Below are positions 26,421 to 40,800 of a DNA stretch of 64,000 nucleotides, one piece after another. The stretch spans positions 15,133,286 through 15,197,285 of the forward strand of contig CM031864.1 of NCBI GenBank assembly GCA_018697195.1. Direction: 5' to 3'. The stretch's first letter is position 1. The number at the start of each line of letters is the position of its first letter. Position numbers and translations under genes: made by a program. The notes under the pieces are model-generated. The model saw only the letters and a list, made by a program, of their open reading frames with translations. It did no database searches and had not been told where the DNA came from. The DNA comes from Certhia americana. Its lineage: Eukaryota; Chordata; Aves; Passeriformes; Certhiidae.

Positions 26421-28094
26421 TGGATCAGGACTTCTCTGGTAGGCATCCTCCTGATGCCAGTGACAAATCTCCCGAAGTCTCACTTCACTCCGGGATGGTC
26501 CCTCTCTGGTGACATCAACGATGGAGCATCGAGAGCTGTATTGCCCCACAACAAAAATATTGCTACTTCCTGCTTTGCTGTAGAATGTGGCTCTTCCGCA
26601 CTGGTAGGAAAGAAAGCCAGCCACAATTACCCAAAACAACAGGCTCCTACGCAGTACAGTGTGCCTAAAACATACATCAGTGACACATCTGGTTGTCAGC
26701 CGCCAGGTTACCCTTCACAAGTCCTAGCGCATGCACACTGTTTTCAAGAACAGCCACCCTGAAATGCTCACTGACTCCTCCAAAATGATACACTTATATC
26801 ATCTCCCAAATGGCGTTTCTGCAACTGCTAGCAGTATTTGACAAGCGACTAGCTTCCCCTTTATTCGAAATCTTGGCCCTTATCCTGAAAGTCCTTATGC
26901 CATTTGTTTGTTTTAGTACAACAAACTGCTATCACCTGCAAGTATCTGCCCAAACGCAGTGGTTCGAATTATCCCACAGCAAGTTTTCAATGTTGTTAGC
27001 TGTTACAGGAGTGAGGTCGATTTTAAATGAGATACAGAAGCTCGATGAGTGCCATACAGTTCAGGAACATACTTTTGTTCTTGAACAAATGTTTCATTCG
27101 AGACAATTCTGGCCACGATTAGCATTTTCACATATATATTTAATGTTATAGATTGTAACATAGTTAATCACCCATGCCTCCAACACATATACCAAACATG
27201 ACAACAGTTTCTTTTCATAAAGGCTTCAATATGGTATTCAAGGAAAAAAAAAAGTCGATATTTCCTTCACCCTTTCACACTATGTGCAATAAATTAAATA
27301 AATCAGTATTTCAGTTAGCCACGATAGTACCACCACGTAGTTTGCTCAGAACTCAAGTTTCAATGTTTCAACTCGACTGAAGTCGAAATTGTGACATTTA
27401 GGCCAACATGCCGTGGGCACAGTAAAATACTTCACCACTATCCCCATGCCTTGCTTTGCATGATGTGCAATGAAGCAGGCAACAGCGTATCCACCTCTCC
27501 ATATAATGATCAACAATTCTGCCAATTCTCCTTGGCTGATACTTAAACACGTATTCTCTTTTCACTAAGAAAACTAACGAAAAGTATCGGATATAACTAC
27601 TACTAATTCAACTGACAAACCGACAGAACCACTGAGCTGTAAGATTACCAGTGCATCTTTAAAAGCTAACAAACCAACCAACCCCAGCGGGCAAACAGCA
27701 ACCGAGCGTGACAAACAGATGTGTGAGACGAGGCGCAAGGGACCGCGCACACATCGCGCCTGGTTCTAAAGCCCCCAAAGCCTCTCGCTTTCAGTGAGAA
27801 TGGCCCCTGCCGTGAGAAAGCGCAGGTACCGACGGCACGCTGCCGCGGACTGGGCCCCGATCCGAGACCCAAGCTCACGCCGCCCCGGTGGTGGCGCTCG
27901 GGGCAAGAGCGTGGGCACGGGAGTGTAGCCTACCCGGCGCCGCGGGACGCCCCCGGCCCGTCGTTGTGTGAAAACCCGGGCAGGTGGAGGTGCGAGCCGT
28001 GCGGGCGGTCAGGCCAGGAGCCGCCGCGGCGCGGGTGTAGACCCAAATAGCACGACCCACAAAGAATTGACCCATGCAATTGTTACGCAGTACA

Positions 28095-28197
28095 CCACCG
28101 CCGTGGCGTGCCACGGCGCACCGGCCGCCGCGCCTCGCTTGGAAAACCTTTCTGCCAACCGCCAGCTTGAGATCGTCCTGCTGAGCGGGTCGTCCAT
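28095..28197 (-). pseudogene. Duplicate of SYDE2 exon 1 in copy B (not a separate gene)
   Basis: The ATG at 28,197 corresponds to the SYDE2 start at 23,328 and reads MDDPLSRTISSW before losing the frame. The clear GTAAGG donor of copy A cannot be found at the expected place, and the left boundary given is only approximate. It is treated as an artefactual second copy of exon 1, useful mainly for correcting the first. Confidence 0.55.
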
Positions 28198-28399
28198 GCC
28201 TGGCGCTGCCTCCGCGCCGCGCTTCAGTCTGGCGCTGCCCCCCGGCCCGCGGGAGCGTCGCAGCCCCCGAGCGCCGCGGCGGCCACTGGGGGCCCGCCGG
28301 CAGCCCCCGGCCCCGACCGCCCCATGCGCCGCCGCCGCGCGCGTACCCGGCCCCGCTCCGCCCGCAAACATACTTGGCATAGCTGAGCGGGTGCTAGGG

Positions 28400-28470
28400 C
28401 GGCGCACGGCCGCGCATGCGCCACCGCCCCGCCCCGCCCCGCCCCGCCCGCCGCGCGGGGTCGCCCCGGG
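28400..28470 (-). promoter_or_regulatory. GC-box array in copy B of the SYDE2 promoter
   Basis: About four consecutive cgcccc units form overlapping Sp1-type GC boxes at roughly 28,425-28,452. Copy A has only about two intact units at the matching place, then a ctcgcccctccc variant. The difference is either allelic or a sequencing error. Confidence 0.5.
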
Positions 28471-30314
28471 GGAGCCGGGCTGGCTGAGGGGCGGAGTGCA
28501 CGGAGTGCCGTGTCCCCACAGCCGCGACAGGGCTCGGGCAGTGCCCGCCGGAGGGGCCCGGGAGTGCCGTACCCCGGCACGGACTCCCCGTCGGTACCTC
28601 TGTTACCCACGGCGGCCCCCCAGTGTCATCATCTTCGGCAGCCGCGCGCGTAGCGTTTCTTGAGAAAGACCAAAGGAATCTTAGCATATTTTAAATATTT
28701 CTTTCCCCTTGATGTTGCCTTCCCCCGTGCCTACAGAAACAAATCTGTGGGCTGAAAACCTCTTTCTGCCCGCTGCCCCCAGGCTGTGTATGTGGCGGTT
28801 CTCGCTTCCCGCCAGGTTCTCCGCAGGTCCTGCGGGCCTGGCGTGTGAAGCTGGAGCTGGCCTCCAGCTCTTAGCAGCTGTTACTGTCCCAGCCCAAATG
28901 CCACTCCGGTAGAACACAAACAGTGTTAGGACAGGGCAAATAATGTGCTGAGGCTGCCCAAGTGGGCAAAAATTCAGTTTTGGTATATGTGCTGCTCAGC
29001 TACATCCTGCATTGGTTCCATTAGCAAATGCACAGCCCTTCAAAACCCATCTTAGAATATGGCATTGATTTTTTACCAAGATAAAGTACTGAGACAGATT
29101 TGTTGGTCAATTTGTATCTGAGTCTACATTTCCTACATTAATTTCATTATAAACAGCTTCATGACTATATTTTGCAGCATTTTGTGTGGCACAGCTTACA
29201 AATAATCTGCAGTACATCTGTCTTGTGGTGGGTGAGAGCAGAAGACCCACTGCCATCTCCTGTTGGCCATAGGTTGGCTGTCACCTCACTGTGGAAGGCA
29301 GCCAGAAGCAGACAGGCATTCCATGCATTCTGCATGCCCAGCACAGCACTGAAATCCTGAACCAAAGGAAGGGCTCTTTTGGTTCTAGAGAAAGTGATAT
29401 ACCACATATGAGCATCACACATATTCATAAATAGCCTCTTTTACCAAATTTTGAGGAAGGTCTAACAATTTTCTCATCTGAAACTAAGTCTCCCTGAAGA
29501 ACAAAATTCGATTAAATTTTTGAGTCTTCATATGTGACAGTAGTAACCCACTAATACCTGTATTTCTACAAAGTAAAAATAACTCATTACAGAGTAGTTG
29601 TGATTTATTTTCATCTAAAATAAATCTCACAATACCTATCATATGTCACTTGAAATGCTACTTTGCCATCCTGTCTTTTGAAACCATTTGCATTCCTTTA
29701 AGTACACATATTGTGAAATATCTGTGTACGGGTTTCAGAGCAAGTTGTAATACCGTTCCAGAACGCCTTTTGGAAAAATCCCAGAAGTGATGGTGGTAGT
29801 TGGGATGTTCCCAATACTCACTGCTGCGCAGATGAGGAGCTGTGAGTCCCAATGGATCTGCCTGGCCCCTGTCCCCGCGGCCTCAGATCCTGCTCCCTCT
29901 GGCAGCTGTGTTGCAGCACCCATGGACTGGGTTTGTAACTGCGTCTCAGGCAAATTAGCCTGCAAGACATGCATAAACCCAAAACTGTCAATGCTTTTCT
30001 GACAGCACACTTGCTGTGTACAGCCCATAGCTGTCTCCAGCATGCATCTGTTTCCAGCAAATTCATCCACAATTATGTTTTCTTCATTACCCAAGGGCCC
30101 AGGTAAAGGAACAGCCCAGCTCTACCTCACCTGAATTAATCTTACTTGTTTAGGTGGTTTTCTTTCCCAACAAAAATGTTTGATTTCTAGCTGGAATCAG
30201 TATATAAAGCTAAAGCTTTTACTATTCTTCTCAGAACTGATCTGTAAAGATACAGTTGAAGAAGAAAAGTATAAACAGATTTGATGTTGTTGTGTATGTT
30301 ATAATTAGATGCCA

Positions 30315-30465
30315 AAACAGGTTACCCAGAAAAGCTGGGGGAATTCTGTCCTGGAGGCACTGGAAACTCGTCTGGCCCTGGCCAAAGTCACCTGCATGGC
30401 TCTGCTCTGTGTTGGGGCTGACAAGACAACCTCCAGAGGTTGCATCCAACCTAAATTACTCTCCT
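30315..30465 (+). repeat. CR1-like LINE fragment
   Basis: The run caggttacccagaaaagctg, then tcctggaggcactggaaac, then acctccagaggttgcatcc, follows the order of the CR1 3' end from memory (in the consensus, ...caggttgcccagagaagctg...). It lacks the terminal ATTCTATG repeat. It is the first feature beyond copy B. Confidence 0.65.
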
Positions 30466-33400
30466 AACCATAAAGTTTTCCTTTACTGGAGCTGCCATGC
30501 TTCCTAGCCGAGACGTGGCTTGAATAGAAGGAATGAAGTCCAGCCAAGCAAAACATCAGCGACAAAAACCCCCGTTAAAATTCTGCATGGGCACCACAGC
30601 CTGACTGCCCTGGCCTTACTGATGCTATCAGGAGGTGAGATGTGCCACCAGCACATGAATGCCTGAAGCAAAGGGCATGCATTTGAAGTCTGGGAGAGGA
30701 AACCTGCCCCATTGAAAAACACTGAAAAGATTCCAAACAGCTAGCAGCTGAATTCTGGGCTTTTTCTGCAAGAAACATTTGTTGCAACCATTTCAAGCTG
30801 AGCAAGTCATTACATCTAGCTCGACTCTTATCTTCAGACCTTCAGATTTTCCACTTGTTCTAACGGGAAATCAGATTCCTTCTGTTCATGTGTACCTTTG
30901 ATTGTCTGAATTATTTTACTAAGGAATAATAACTTGCTGCACTTAAAGTAACTATGCAACTTTTTAGCAAGTTCATCTAATTTAGGAGGCATTTTTGAAA
31001 ATTTTTGTTATTTGGATATTTCAGCAATTAAAACAGTTTTAGTAGAAAATAAGTACTGGCCAGAGTAAGGACCAAATCCTGCAGAGAATTGGAGTACTGG
31101 CATTTGGTGTGCAGTACTTACTGCCTTCTCCCATGAGTATTAGCTATGGAAACAAAAGAAAATTCAACACCATTGTGTTTTCCATGCTGCTTCACACAGT
31201 ATTTCCTTCATGTTCTCTATGGTTTTAAATGTTAGTTTAAGCACTTAGATTATTCCTCTTGCAATAGGCACACAGGAAATAGCTTGGTGAAAAGCTGCCA
31301 ATAGTTGAGTCTATAAACACAGTTTGATCTGTATCTTAGAAAATTGTTTCCATTCCAAACTGTGGTTACAAAGCACTTTTTCTTGTTGGCAGCTGGATTT
31401 TTTTAAATCCCTATGCATCCTGTATTTGCCCAACAGTGTTGGCATTGATCACACAAAAAAAACTACCCTGCAGATAAAGTAACATTAAGGATCTGGCTGG
31501 AACTAACTTGAGCCAGTGGAGTAAGAGTCAAAGCTGAGCTTTTGTTTTCAGCTCAGCCTGTTTTGTTCAGGAGCTGCAAAGCACACAGTGCTGAATGTGA
31601 GTCCTTTCACTTGGCCTTATACAAAAAGTAAAAGCTCTCTAAGAGAATGGGACTAGAGCTTGTATAGACTTGAAGAGGCTTCTTGTTAGAAGACAAGCAA
31701 ATATTTAGGACCAGTTAAACAGTGTAACTTTTAGCAAAGAGAAAACAGTATTCTGATGGTACAAAGAGAAATGTTTTTAAAAGGTTTTTCATTAAAAGAT
31801 TGAGATTCCACCAATTACTTATTTTTTTCCAAGCTGATAATGTGAGAACTGTAAATAAATGAACAGGCAAAAAGTCCAATTTAAGTTGGAAAAAAAAATG
31901 CATTAATCAGAAGGATATCCCTGGTGAAGATGCTGATGCATAGGTAGTAATGTTTATAGCACTGATGTAGTTGAATAACGAAATTATGCAGCTAAATATT
32001 TCCTTAAAAAAGACTGAAAAATAACCTTCCCAGCCTTGCTGACAGCATCAGAGATAAGCTCTGCCTCAGTTGATAGGTTGAAGAAGTTGTGCTTTCCTAA
32101 GTACACAGGCTTTCATTTCTGTACACACTTGGGGGCTGGTTTTGAACTGCTCTGGTCTGACTTCAGAAAATTCCATCCCTCATGGCATACAAGATCTCCT
32201 CAGATGTATCTGAAACAATAGTTTCTTATTAATTTTGGATATACCTGTGGAAAGATGTACTTTATTTTCCTTCAGTGGGATTCATTTGTGTGACTACAGC
32301 TAAAAGTGTCTGGAAACATGAATGAGTCTCCTTTTCATTAAAGCTTAACAAATCAGTATCTTTCTTCTCTCAAGACCTGTCGTGGACAGAGGGATAAAGT
32401 GACAACTATATGACTAAAGTGGAGCTGATGACAGCTGGGAACTGGAAGCATTTGAATGCCCCAATAAAATCTATGAGCACTCTTTTTGTTGAAAGCGTCT
32501 GCCTTCCTGACATCAAAATGGACTGAAATAAGAGTCCCATGAAACTCTATCAGGCAGCTAATAGCTGTGTGTCTTATCTCCAGCCTGCCAAACGACTGAT
32601 CTCTCTCAGATGCAGACACCACTACAGTCATCCAGACCCATTTTGAACTGGCCAGCCAAGGCACCCCAGAGGCCCAGAATACAGCTGCTTATCTTAGGAA
32701 GACAAACAAATGGGAGAATAAAACATTTATATTCTAAACCTGAGGAGGTTGATAGACAACAGGCTGGACAAAGCTGAAGGTGTTCATTACCAAAATGGGT
32801 CCACCATCTGCTCCCTGGTCACTGGAAATATTTGCAGTTGGAGCTGCCCTTTGGAAAAGCAGATTTTAGAGACTCCAAGAACAGTGAAGTGTTTGGCTCA
32901 AACCACTGCCTCCTTCTAGAGAGCATCTTGGTCAGACACCTTCCTCAACCAAAACTGCTTTAAGAGGCACCACTGTTGAGACCTTATACCTGGTGTGCTA
33001 CACCTGCATTGCTGTTGCTTGGCCATGTCCAACCAAACAGGGGTGCCTTCTCACCAGGATGTAACACACCTCTGAGAAGCCACCATCAGTTCTTCTTTGA
33101 CTCCAGTGGCATGGGCCACCTGGGCTCTGGCAATGTGACCTACAGCACCAGGATGGTTACCCCACCTTTATATGAAATGCCAAGCCCATTGTTTCCAGGG
33201 GCATGGTCTACCTGTCCTGTTAAACTGTAATTAAAATTAAACAGGAAAGGATTTTAAGAGTCATATAAGGGAAATGTAGATCCAAATGAGCAATGTGATG
33301 GAAATTCTTCTGTTCATAGTTATCAGCTAACTTAAGCAGCAGGAAAGTTCACAGTTCTGCCTTCTATGTTTTGCTTTAGCAGAAATCAGACAGTAATTCA

Positions 33401-34799
33401 TGCTCTTTTTAGCATCTTACATGTATTTCTTTGAAGTTAGTATAAAGTTTATTAAAGTTAGACTTTTTAGAAAATGCAAGTTAACATTTCTATGACTTTT
33501 TCAAAATGTCATTGAACTTCAGGGCTGTCATTACCACCTCTGCCTGCAATCTTATAACATGTCAGTGCTATGGTAGGATGTCAGTCTCACTGAAGACATG
33601 CTAAAAATACTGAAGTATTTTGGGTATAAAGAAGCCAAAGCATAATCCATACAGTAAAAATAGTCAGTATCATGACCATCACCACAATTACCTTCTCCTA
33701 ACATGGAGAAAAAACAGCAGATTGGTGGCACTCAACCTTGCTTGAAGTGGAAGTCAATACCAGCAGTGTAATATATTTGCTCAAAACATCGGGAGGTTCT
33801 CTGTGAAGGAAACAAAATCACTAAATAAGCATTTCTCTGTCTATTTTGCCCTATGTCTTTAGGCCAGGAGCATATTCATAGTTCTTTCATTTCTGCCCCA
33901 GGAGGGCAGAGAAGAAGCCGGGCTCTCATCCATATCTGCCTGTGGTCCATCTTTCTACTTGGCCTTGTGCGCTCATGAAGTCTCCACCACTATTCAGGCT
34001 CTTACAGAATTTGGTTGTTAATCCAAATTTAGATTAAATGTAATATTTGTGACTCTCATCACCCACCTAGCTGGACCTACAAGGTTTTCAAGCTGTGTCC
34101 TTTAGCAGCCCCTGTTAATATTGAACAGGAGTTTGTAACACCTGCAGAGCCTTAGCACAGCCTGCTCTGCCAGGCCACCAAACACAGCCCAGGGGATGTG
34201 GCAAGGTACATCTGTCATAAATCGTATTTTGCACAGGGCCTTAAAACATGCTGCATATGTAAAATGTATTTATTGAAAATCCTGCAGAGCTTACAACACT
34301 GTACAAATATATTGAATGACTTCAAATTACCTACTATCAACAAAAAAAAAAAAAATGCCAGATCATGGGAGCACAGTTAATGAGCATCTTCTTAGGAACT
34401 TCCAGAAAGTAGATTCTCCTTTCTTCCACTTCTACCAATAGAAATAGTGATTTTAAAATCATCAACTTCCAAACTCTGAATTTCACATGAGAGCAAAGTC
34501 TAAGAGACTTCTAAATGTGGTATTAGGAAAGGTAATATATAGGGAGAAAAGTGGAAACATCCTTAAATTGAAAGACTGATCCTTTTTAAGAACTGTAGAT
34601 ATTGTGCTGTGCTCAAAATAGTGAACTTAAGATAATCACAAGGATGCCTTAAAGATGTGATTTCATAATCTTAAATTTTAAGTAACAGATGTTACTTAAA
34701 TGTTTCTGTTGGCCTAATCTGTAATGACTTTTGCAAGCTGAAAGGAACTAGTCTATTTTTCTCTTTTATATGAGCTAAATAATTTATTCCTCAAAAAAC

Positions 34800-34819
34800 T
34801 TTATATGTATACATATAAA
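34800..34819. repeat. 20-base perfect palindrome
   Basis: tttatatgtatacatataaa equals its own reverse complement. It sits in AT-rich intergenic DNA and may be a chance cruciform-capable AT repeat. Confidence 0.9.
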
Positions 34820-37800
34820 ATAATTTTATTATAGTTATCCTGTATGTTACAAAGCCAAAATAAATGGGGGGAGGGGGGAAAAGCCAGAGACACACAGCAT
34901 ATCACCTTAGGCTGCTGAGAGATCTGTGGAATTTAATACATGAAATATTCTCTTCTTTCTCTCCATTGTGCGTGTGCCAAACAGAGCAATCAGAGACGTT
35001 CATGGTGAGGATACATGGAGGGCTTTTTTGCATGTCCTGGAGTGCACCAGTTTTACTTTATCTATTAAGTAAAACTGTTTCATCAGAGAAAAAGGTTTTC
35101 CTGCTTTGTACAGCCAGTATAGAATACATGTTTTGACCTGATGAGCTTTCTTGACTTGTAAAGAGCAGTGCAGCAAGGAGATTAATACTTGAGCCGGCTG
35201 GCTGCAGTGGGGAAAGTCCCTTATTTGCAAACTTGCCAGAGTTGCTACCTACCACCTGCTGACAGCTTGCTCCCACCTCTCACTCACTGCTGTGATAACA
35301 AGGAATGGCAAAAACACAGCAGCTCATAGGAAGGTGCTATGGTCAAGCTTCTTTTAATTATTGATGTCTGTCATAACATTCAGTCACTCCTGGGAGACAA
35401 AACAGAATCCATGAAAATTGAGGTGAAAAATATATTTATAATCTCATTTGTGCTCCCTTAATCACACAAAAAATCAATTTGGATTTAAATATCTTGAGTT
35501 GCATGGTCCTATTATTACCCCAACAAACTCACCAGTCATGTGGGCATGTAGTTAGGAAGCATTTCCAAGTATTTAACCCAAATGTTAGTCAGCTGTTCTA
35601 TCTCATTGTGTCTTGTGATGTATTGGTGTAATTTCCTGCTGGGCTTTTGTGGCTGCTCAGACCATGGCACATGGTCTTGGATGGCACCTTTCCCTGCCCA
35701 GCCTAGCAAACCACACCACTGGAGGCAGAGGTGACACCAGGCATTGGCCCAGAGACCACCAGCCAGCACTGCAGGGGTTCCTCTGAGCTTCCAGGAATAT
35801 TACCTGGACAATAAAATATATATTCAAATGCAATTTGCTCTCTTAAATAATTGAAAATCCATTTACTTTTCACTTTGAAATATTGTCTTCATGGGAGTGG
35901 AATGTCAATGTGTCTCAGCTGATCAAGTATTCAGAAAAGGCTACAAAGGCTTCTGTGCTTTCTCTAGTGGGCACTCACAGTAAGGGCACTCTTCAGGTGA
36001 GACCTGTTAGAGAAGTGTGAGCTATTGAAAATATTCAAAATATTTACATTCTTTAGTGGATAGAAGCACTACTTTATCCTAATCTCTAATTACTTCAGTT
36101 TCCAGTTATGCCCCAGTATAATCTGTGTAATGTTCACAGCAGACCCACATAATTTTAATATAACAAATTTCACATGGATATCACAATACCAGGGATTCTG
36201 AAAGACCATGTATATATCTAATAGATTACATCATTTTTTCATTGTATATTTGCCCTTATTTAACCCCTCAATTTTGCTGCTTAGTGCTAAAATTTGTTTC
36301 CTAAGTGCCATATTCTTCTCCAGAATAAGAAGACTCACTGGTATGTAAAAACCAATAATTTAATCTTCTGAGTTTTTTACATTGAGCTCTGACATCTAAA
36401 ATGACGGTTTTAAAATCTATTTTTGGGTGGGTTTAACTTTTTATGTTTCCAAACATCAGCCTCTGCTCTGAAACATCTTGTGCAAGGTAATTTTCAGTGT
36501 CCTTCCACTTTTGTCTGGCAAATTCCCCTGTTGTCTATATACGAAAGAAACACATTTAAACCGGATATACTGAGTGTAAAAACAGAATTTGCATGGGAGG
36601 GACAAGGGCAGAGGGAAGTCTGAAACTAAAATTACTCCAAGTAGCTTATTCAAACTGTGTTTCCAAGGTGACAAAACCCCCTTTATTGCAAGGTTGCTCA
36701 TTTATGTTGTACAGTTGCCAGGATTTTGATCTAATTTTCAGTGCTGAAAAAATAAAATTATCCCACTTCTTCCCAAAATAAAACCCAACCAAACACAACA
36801 AAACATTTTAACTGTGTAGTGGCTTCTGTCTTCACAACCAGCAACAAAAGAAAATCAGGTCAAATTGTAAAGCTGCCAATTTTAGTATCCCTTTGGAAGA
36901 TGCATCCCCAAATAGCACATTCCAATCATGCATCCAGTTCATCAGGTGTCACAGGCTAAATTATGCAGAGACCCCATTACGAGTTCACCTTTCTGAGCTG
37001 GCACCTTGCACACGCATGTGACAGGCAGGACCCCACTGGGCAGCTATTGGCAAAGCAGGCTGAGAAAGGAAAACCCTGAGGAAACGTACCCTAATGTGCT
37101 GCTTCAGATCTTCATACGTATATTTTGGGGAAAAAAAGAGCCTTAAGTAAACACCAGAGACTGCCTCCTGTGCAGCTGTATGAACAATCCCAAAACAGAC
37201 AGATCAGTTCAGCTGCACTACTGAGGCAGTAAAGTGGATGTTTTGTTAACTACTGTATCAAGTCTCAGAGCTTTAACACCTACATGTCATCAACATCTCG
37301 TCTCAGGATTTCAAGTCCTCTTTTGCATAGCATATTGTCCTTCTTTATGGACAAAAACTGGAATGTTCCTTTTTCTTCCCAGTCCTGTCCCTCTTGTCCC
37401 TTCCTCCTAGCAACATCTTTCTCTCATAGAAAGCACTCCAAAATTTGACTTCAGAGTCATCTTTCCCCTCCACTTTGCCTGAAACACAAGAAATCAATTA
37501 ATGCTCTAAGCTAGTGTATTTTCCTTTCTAAAGAATGCAGGGGCTCAATGAAGACCTTTAGATATTTACCTGCTTTACCTGAAAAACCCCAGAGCAGAGA
37601 ATGATGCCCTCCTAGTTTTACCTCCTGTCTTCCCCTCTTACTCTGTCATAACTGAGATTTGGGACACTAGGACAAGTGCCATGACACAGCTCCATAGAAG
37701 ATTCTTTTCCTGAAGTGGACCTTCACCATCTCTAGAACTCACATCCCCTGCAATCCTCACACACCTGTTCCTTGGGCCTTTGGGGGGGCTGTGCCCATAA

Positions 37801-40800
37801 TGCTCCCAGGGCCCTGAGCTTTGCCACTCACAGGGGCAGAGTCCTCTCTAGATGAGAAATGGGTTTATCAGTCTTTTGTCTGTCAGTTACTTAAAACAGT
37901 CTTAGCAATCAGCAACCTCTGAAAGCAGACAGGTTTACTGATCATTCCAATGGAAACTTATTCCTTCAGGATTCAATGTGCACAAGGAGGCAACACGCAG
38001 GGCTGGTTCCGCTGACTGCCCCCACCTCTGCCCACCTAGTGAAAACCAGCTTGTGACTCATAAAGCCATCCTGGTCTCCAGTGGCGTTTCTGGTTCCACA
38101 CACCATTTGAGAAGGACAACAGCTGTTACAAAGGACTGCTTCCCAAGGAGGCATTTCCTTTGCTGCTGACAGGCATGAGCTCTGTTACTTCTTATGCTGA
38201 GGCTGCTGTTGCCTTAGAGACCAGAACAAACTGAAGAAGAATCTGCACTTCCCAGGCATCAGGGTTTCCTACAGAACAGAGTGATGTTTATCTTTCACCA
38301 CTAATAAGTCCTCACATTGTCGCCACTGGAGACTACTGCAAGGCAAGACAGCCCGTATCAGTGAGCCTCCATTGCTTGTGCAGAGGCAAGAAGGGTAGGG
38401 ACTGCAGGTGTGATGCTGGAGTGCTGCTCATGCAGGAAGCCAGCCGGACACACAGGGAGCAGCACACCCGTGCCCAGTCGCTCCATGGGCCTGGCTGTTC
38501 TCCCAGGTGACATGGAGGACACCAGCTCCCCCTGCTTTGCTAATTTGGGGTGCTTCCCAGAAGCCTGAAGTCAAACTACTTGTCATTCACTGTGCCAAGT
38601 CTTGCCAGAATTCAGTGTGCAATGTTTAAGAATACCAGTATGAAATGTTCCCAAAACATCAAAGAAACAGTGAATTATCTATTTTAATATGTCTGATTCA
38701 GCAAACACCATGGAGCCAAGTGTCTACCTCAAAGCACACTGCACGTGGTGTTTCTGTCTGAAGAGCACATCCATCTCCCCTGCCTGTCCACAGGAGATTA
38801 CAGGGAGGGAAGTTCCCAAAGCTTTTAGCCCAGTCAGCATGGGCAAGCCCTACTTTATTAAAGCAGCTATGACACTGCAAATCTGTGCATCTCAGCCCCT
38901 GCTGTACTGGCTTGCGCTCTCCCTGGCAGGTTTGAATACAAAATGTATATTTTTGAAGCACATTCACAAGTGTTAACCCGAAGCAGAATTTTTCTTGCCT
39001 GTCAGCAAAGAACATCTGGAAATGATCAATCTCTCACTCCACCTTGCCCAAATGTCTTCAGGGAGAAATGAATCTTTTAAGACATCTATTTTAAAATGAA
39101 AAAATGCATTTGTAAGCTTGCAAAATTCAGTTAAAATTCCTGAGAAGAGAGCATAGAAGTGTAAAGGAATCCATTCTTTCTAGGAGTAAAAAAACATAAA
39201 TCCCTTTTCTTACTTTGCTGCAAGGTGCACAAGAAGGCATCAACGAAGAGGCTCGCTGCTATTGTCCCAGCACTGTCAATTCACACGTGCAATTAGCTTG
39301 CAGACAGCAGACTTTCCATCGCCTGTGGTGGGATTAATACATAGCTGAATTTCATCCACACGTGTAGATTCTTGCAGGAATGAATGCAGCATCTCTAAGG
39401 AGAAACGTTACAATTCGGGGAACCCACAAGCAATGATCAGTGCTGCAATTTACTCTCCTCCACCCCCCTTTGTAATATAAGAACCAGTGAATCAACTAAT
39501 ATGAAAGACATAATCTAAGGTGAGGAAAGAGCTGACTTTAGAAGGCGATATTGGCGTGCTACCAAGAGCAGGAACGTTGAAGAGAGCTGTGTTTTCCCCA
39601 GCAGGGTATATTTTGGGGGCAAAGGCGTGTGCTGGAGGGGCTGGGGTGCTGAGCGAGCAGGGCCCTCACACGGGCAGGGTGTGCCTGCCCAAGTATTTCG
39701 GTTTGGAGCAGGAGGCAGCTTTTGAAGTGACTCTCCCTATCAGCCTGGCAGACTCCACTTTGGTTTCCAGAGTGCACCAGCTGGATTCCTTTCAGATGAA
39801 ACTCAAACCAGAAGATGCACTCTAGGCATGCATTGAATGCACTTGGACTGCTGCTGGGCATTGCTCCTGTGGAAGCAAAGCCGAGCGAGCCCACAGCACG
39901 GACTAGGTGACATTATAGGCACTCTCCTGTTGTGCCAAATGACTTGGTAACACAAATGGAGCTAGAGATTAAAGAGCATCCTTTAGCATGGTATCAGAAA
40001 TAGAACCTGTCACACAGACCTTCCCCAAAACCCTACAGCATTAACCAGGAGAGTCAGTAATCCATATACTTACAAAAACAGAAGAGCTACTAATCTAGCA
40101 AACAAATGTCATATACAATATAATTGAAAGAACAAACAAATATTCAAGATGGAACTGATCACCTGAAATGGATTACTTCCCAAATGCCAGGGAAGCAAAT
40201 TTCCCAGCTGCTAGGATTTCTGGCTCTTAAAGCTCAATTGTGTATGCACAATCTGGGGTATAAACAGTTCTGATGGAAAATCTGGGAGAGTTTAAGGGAA
40301 TTAGTGCTGTTATTAAATGTGATTTTTTTCAGGTTAACTTCAGCAGAATGCTATTAAAATTGAAGGGATTTTTGCAGCATGAAAAGAAAAAATCAGGGTC
40401 TACAATATTTTCACAATATAAACTGACTGATTAATTTAAGCCCCTTGACATTGTTTACTAAACTCTGAATTTCAGACAATCCATCAAGACCGCTGTGTCA
40501 CCCCCAGCATTACTGTCCTGCTGCAGCCAAAGCAAAGCCAAAGGCATCAAGTGAAGTTTCCTACCATATGGCATATCCAGCCCTGGAAACATTTGCCCTA
40601 TAAGCAAATCACATTAGGTATTTTCACAGTGAGTAAGACCATTATCTTTCAGCTTCGTATGTTGTGAAAAATTAAATGAGGTCTTTTAATTAAAACTCAA
40701 AACACATACAGTGGGTCAATTCCATCTCTAGGACCCCCATTGCTTCTCTCAAGTATAAAGGTACTTTCATTTCTTGTGAATAGGCTTGAGAAAAAAAGTT

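Larger units (their letters stand above)
26421..30272. repeat. Copy B of the 3.7 kb duplication (low-quality)
   Basis: It starts exactly at the right edge of the gap with the same bases as copy A at 21,679 and follows it in order for 3.85 kb. It carries dense single-base insertions and deletions, and is most divergent in the GC-rich part at about 27,900-28,190. Beyond 30,272 it continues into unique sequence. This fits a raw-read gap fill or retained haplotype better than a biological duplication. Confidence 0.88.

Noticed and set aside
25304..26639. Long ORFs of 318-402 codons across 25.3-26.6 kb
   Set aside because: They consist almost wholly of N bases in the assembly gap.
26421..30272. 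A second SYDE2-like gene or true segmental duplication
   Set aside because: It lacks exon 2 onward, starts at a gap edge and differs from copy A mainly by small indels, so an assembly artefact is more likely.
39520..39825. 101-codon plus-strand ORF in intergenic DNA
   Set aside because: No recognisable family, no promoter or splice context; probably a chance frame in a GC-richer patch.
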